The notes beneath the pieces were generated by a model. That model saw only the letters and a list, made by a program, of their open reading frames with translations, made no database searches and was not told where the DNA came from. From Faecalibacterium sp. UBA7177 (lineage in GTDB: Bacteria; Bacillota; Clostridia; Oscillospirales; Ruminococcaceae), in contig DKVN01000170.1 in assembly GCA_002491225.1 (NCBI GenBank), forward strand, positions 1-7,835: DNA of 7,835 bases. The letters are read 5' to 3'. Made by a program: the position numbers and the translations under genes. Below are positions 5,715 to 7,835 of this stretch, one piece after another (positions within the stretch are counted from its first letter, which is position 1; every line of letters starts with the position of its first letter).

Positions 5715-7376
5715 TTACGCGGGCGGCGTATACCGGTAATACGCCGCCTTCGCATCGGCGGCCGCAAAGGCGAGCTGCTGCGCCTCGGCGTCGGTCAGCG
5801 CGGCGCGCAGCGGCTCCTCCATGCCCAGCGGGGTGCAGAGCCAGACCGGCTGCTCCGGGCTGGCGCGCCGGGCCAGCAGGGCCGGAAGCCCCACGCTGCC
5901 CAGCTCGTCCAGGCTGACCGGGCAGACCTCGTCAAACCCGGCAAGGGCGCAGAATTCATCCCCCAGCAGATAATCGACCTCGGGCGCGGCCCAGACACAG
6001 TCGGCCGCGGAGCGGTCTCCCAGTGCTTCGAGGCAGACCGCGGCCTGCCGCTGCTCAGCGCGGTTTTCGCGCCAGATGCTGTGCTGCACCGGCCCCCACA
6101 GCACCAGGGCCAGCGCCCCGGCCAGCGCAAAGGCGGCCGCCTGGCGGCGCGGGCGGGAGAGGGTGAGCTTTTTGGGCAGCTGCACCGCCCCGGCCAGCCG
6201 CCCAGCCAGCGCCACAGCGCCCGGCACAAGCAGCGGATAGATGGGGGCGAGGTACCGGCTGTTGTAGATGCCGGACAGCTTCATGATCACCGGGGCCGCG
6301 CAGAGCCCGCAGGCCCCGAGCAGCACCAGCAGGCCGTCCCGCCGGGACAGCCTGGGCAGCCGACCGCGGCGCTGGATGAGCACCACGGCCGCCAGCAGCC
6401 CGGCCAGCAGGGCCAGCAGCAGAACCCGTTTTTCGCCCAGGTCCTGCCGCAGGATCAGATCGGCCGCCCGCAGCAGCCCGTCCAGCAGGGTGCGGCTTTG
6501 GCCCCCGTTGTTCTGCACCATGTTGGCCGCGTGCTGGAAGAGATAGGGGTAGGCCGCCCAGGACAGCGCGAGCCCCGCCGCGCCGCTGCCGGCGTAGAGC
6601 AGCAGAGCGCGCAGCGGCCAGCGCTCCAGCAGCATCCAGAGCCCCGCAAAAAACGCGAGCAGGCCGCCATAGACATAAAAGTAATAGTGGGTCTGGCTGC
6701 CCAGAAGCACCACCAGCCCCAGGCCGAGCGCCGTGCGCAGGCTGAGGGTCCGGCGCAGCAGCATCCCGCAGAGCAGCACGGCGAAGAGCAGCACCCAAAA
6801 GCTGAGCAGCGAATACATCCGCATCAACAGGGTGGTGTGGGTTGTGCAGGGCAGCAGCGCCCAGACCAGCGGCACGGCGAGGGCCGCCCACCGGCCGCCT
6901 TGCCCGGGTCCGAACAGCTGGGCGGCCAGCGCCCAGAGCAGCCAGAGGCAGCCCCCATAGGCCGCCAGATTGAGCGAGAGGCCCAGCCAGGGGGAAAAGC
7001 TGCCCGGAAACAGCGAGCTGACCGTGTGCAGCAAAAGATAGTAGAGCGGGGGATGCACATCCTCCCGCTGGTGCTTGTAGACCATGGGGTAATCAAAGCC
7101 GGTGCCCTCATCCACCTGCAGATAGGCCCGCATCCCGCTGCCCCAAAGCCAGCCGTCGTGATATTCCCCCTGAGACCAGGGGTCTCCCAGCAGCTTGAAG
7201 CTCTTTTCGTTGTTGGAAAGGCAGTAGCTGAAGAGCTCGTCATCCTGCAGGCTGTACCGGCAGGATGCCTGCAGAATGCCGAGCAGCAGCAGGGCTGCTG
7301 TCAGCAGGATGGCCGCGAGGGCCGCCGCATCGGGGCGGCGCCTGCCTGGGGCCGAGGGAGTTGCTTGCTTTGCCAT
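5715..7376 (-). CDS. Putative GT-C glycosyltransferase, GT39/ArnT-like
   Basis: Members of this superfamily transfer a sugar from a polyprenyl-phosphate carrier to an acceptor on the outer face of the membrane. The 553-residue protein has a basic N terminus, a first helix (about 18-36), then a long outer loop with QDDELFSY (44-51). Its acidic pair after the first helix is the hallmark catalytic site of PMT/ArnT-like enzymes. HPPLYYLLLH (108-117) is the next typical motif, followed by RMYSL (186-190) and NSRYLAPIYPLLV (372-384), which matches the RYL-P motif of these families. About ten helices end near residue 430, leaving a C-terminal soluble region of about 120 residues. ATG 7376 has AAGGAG 8 nt upstream. 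It follows ribF by 93 nt and heads the glycosyltransferase block. The fold class is fairly sure, but the acceptor and sugar are unknown. Confidence 0.8.
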   Translation of the reverse strand: MAKQATPSAPGRRRPDAAALAAILLTAALLLLGILQASCRYSLQDDELFSYCLSNNEKSFKLLGDPWSQGEYHDGWLWGSGMRAYLQVDEGTGFDYPMVYKHQREDVHPPLYYLLLHTVSSLFPGSFSPWLGLSLNLAAYGGCLWLLWALAAQLFGPGQGGRWAALAVPLVWALLPCTTHTTLLMRMYSLLSFWVLLFAVLLCGMLLRRTLSLRTALGLGLVVLLGSQTHYYFYVYGGLLAFFAGLWMLLERWPLRALLLYAGSGAAGLALSWAAYPYLFQHAANMVQNNGGQSRTLLDGLLRAADLILRQDLGEKRVLLLALLAGLLAAVVLIQRRGRLPRLSRRDGLLVLLGACGLCAAPVIMKLSGIYNSRYLAPIYPLLVPGAVALAGRLAGAVQLPKKLTLSRPRRQAAAFALAGALALVLWGPVQHSIWRENRAEQRQAAVCLEALGDRSAADCVWAAPEVDYLLGDEFCALAGFDEVCPVSLDELGSVGLPALLARRASPEQPVWLCTPLGMEEPLRAALTDAEAQQLAFAAADAKAAYYRYTPPA

Positions 7377-7394
7377 GCCTTGTTCTCCTTTTTT
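7360..7394 (-). repeat. Duplicated initiation module, copy 2 (GT39-like gene)
   Basis: The A-tract, AAGGAG, 8-nt spacer, ATG and MAKQAT codons are nearly identical to 5584-5618 (31 of 35 positions). A GCCGC/GCGGC hairpin (7401-7413) stands just upstream in a comparable place to the hairpin of copy 1. After MAKQAT the two proteins are unrelated in direct comparison by eye. Confidence 0.8.
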
Positions 7395-7469
7395 GGGGGT
7401 GCCGCAGGGCGGCCTGGGCGGCCCGGCCCCCGATACGGCGGGATCCCGGCGGGCTCTTGGCGGGCTCGC

Positions 7470-7835
7470 TCAGGCCGGGCCCTGCACGCCGCCCCTTGCG
7501 GCAAAATATGCCTGCGCCTGGCTGGCGGCGTCCCGGATGCAGCCGCGCAGCTCGTCTAAAGTATCAAACCGGCGGCTGGGGCAGAGGTAGCGGTGAAACT
7601 CGAGCACCGGGGCCTCGCCGTAGGCATCGCCGGAAAAGCCCTGGATGAAGGTTTCGCAGGTGGGGCCCTCGCCGGTTTTGTTGACGGTGGGGCGGGTGCC
7701 AAGGCCGGTGGCCCCGGCGTACCAGACCCCCTCGATCTTTACCCTTGTGATGTAAATGCCGTAGCGGGGCATCTGGAAGCCCGCCGGGTAGACCTGGTTG
7801 ATGGTGGGCACCCCGAGGGTGCGCCCCAGCCCCTG
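7470..7835 (-). CDS. ribF: RibF, C-terminal riboflavin kinase part (cut by window edge)
   Basis: RibF is the bifunctional riboflavin kinase/FMN adenylyltransferase that makes FMN and FAD in the cytoplasm. Only the last 121 residues are present; the reading frame enters from the right edge with QGLGRTLGVPTIN, the GxxLGRxxGxPT-N nucleotide/Mg site of flavokinases. YGIYI (residues 25-29), GLGTRPTVN, the conserved ETF stretch with the catalytic-type Glu, the GDAYGE loop and a final RRFDTLDELRGCI-type helix follow as expected for a complete kinase domain. Nothing is missing at the C terminus. The N-terminal adenylyltransferase domain should lie beyond 7835. In many Firmicutes ribF is directly followed by rpsO, whereas here three glycosyltransferase genes come next, 93 nt after the ribF stop codon. 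Confidence 0.93.
   Translation of the reverse strand, partial: QGLGRTLGVPTINQVYPAGFQMPRYGIYITRVKIEGVWYAGATGLGTRPTVNKTGEGPTCETFIQGFSGDAYGEAPVLEFHRYLCPSRRFDTLDELRGCIRDAASQAQAYFAARGGVQGPA

Noticed and set aside
3333..7559. A 1408-codon open frame on the plus strand across the glycosyltransferase block and the ribF end
   Set aside because: It is antisense to four genes with clear family motifs. Its translation is low-complexity, rich in Q, P, R, E and G, and it has no recognisable domain. Long stop-free antisense frames are expected opposite GC-rich coding sequence.
1..7835. CRISPR array, tRNA or rRNA genes
   Set aside because: No regularly spaced direct repeats, cloverleaf-like sequence or rRNA-like conserved stretch was seen on either strand.

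Overview
The window looks like chromosomal DNA of a GC-rich Gram-positive anaerobe, most likely a Clostridia/Oscillospirales-type Firmicute. The support is the ribF - rpsO - pnp gene neighbourhood, strong AGGAGG-type ribosome binding sites, a sigma-A type promoter, high GC throughout, and a palindromic repeat of a kind I associate with Clostridia genomes. The assignment to order is inference. All genes lie on the minus strand, so transcription runs from the right end (7835) to the left end (1).

In transcription order: (1) the C-terminal riboflavin kinase half of ribF, cut by the right edge (7835-7470). (2) A three-gene block of membrane glycosyltransferases: a GT39/ArnT-like GT-C protein (7376-5715), a second polytopic GT-C-like protein (5600-4152) and a GT2 polyprenyl-phosphate glycosyltransferase of the GtrB/DPM1 type (4106-3075). 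(3) A sigma-A promoter (2986-2958) and a structured leader in front of rpsO, ribosomal protein S15 (2830-2573). (4) An intrinsic terminator, then a roughly 200-nt leader with a 9-bp hairpin and a very long stem-loop (2440-2365). (5) pnp, polynucleotide phosphorylase (2313-175). (6) A terminator-like hairpin (145-110) and, at the left edge, a near-perfect REP-like inverted repeat (5-55).

rpsO and pnp form the conserved translation/RNA-decay pair, and in many Firmicutes ribF sits directly upstream of rpsO. Here that neighbourhood is split by about 4.3 kb of envelope glycosylation genes. The likely division of labour is that the GT2 enzyme charges undecaprenyl phosphate with a sugar on the cytoplasmic face, and the two GT-C proteins use lipid-linked sugar on the outer face to decorate an envelope polymer or protein. 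Sugar and acceptor cannot be read from the sequence. The two GT-C genes begin with almost the same ribosome binding site and first six codons (MAKQAT), although the rest of the proteins differ.

The points most worth following up are the glycosylation cassette inside a housekeeping operon, and the 76-nt near-palindromic hairpin in the pnp leader. That hairpin resembles the RNase III-processed, autoregulatory pnp leader known from E. coli. I saw no CRISPR array, tRNA, rRNA or transposase gene.
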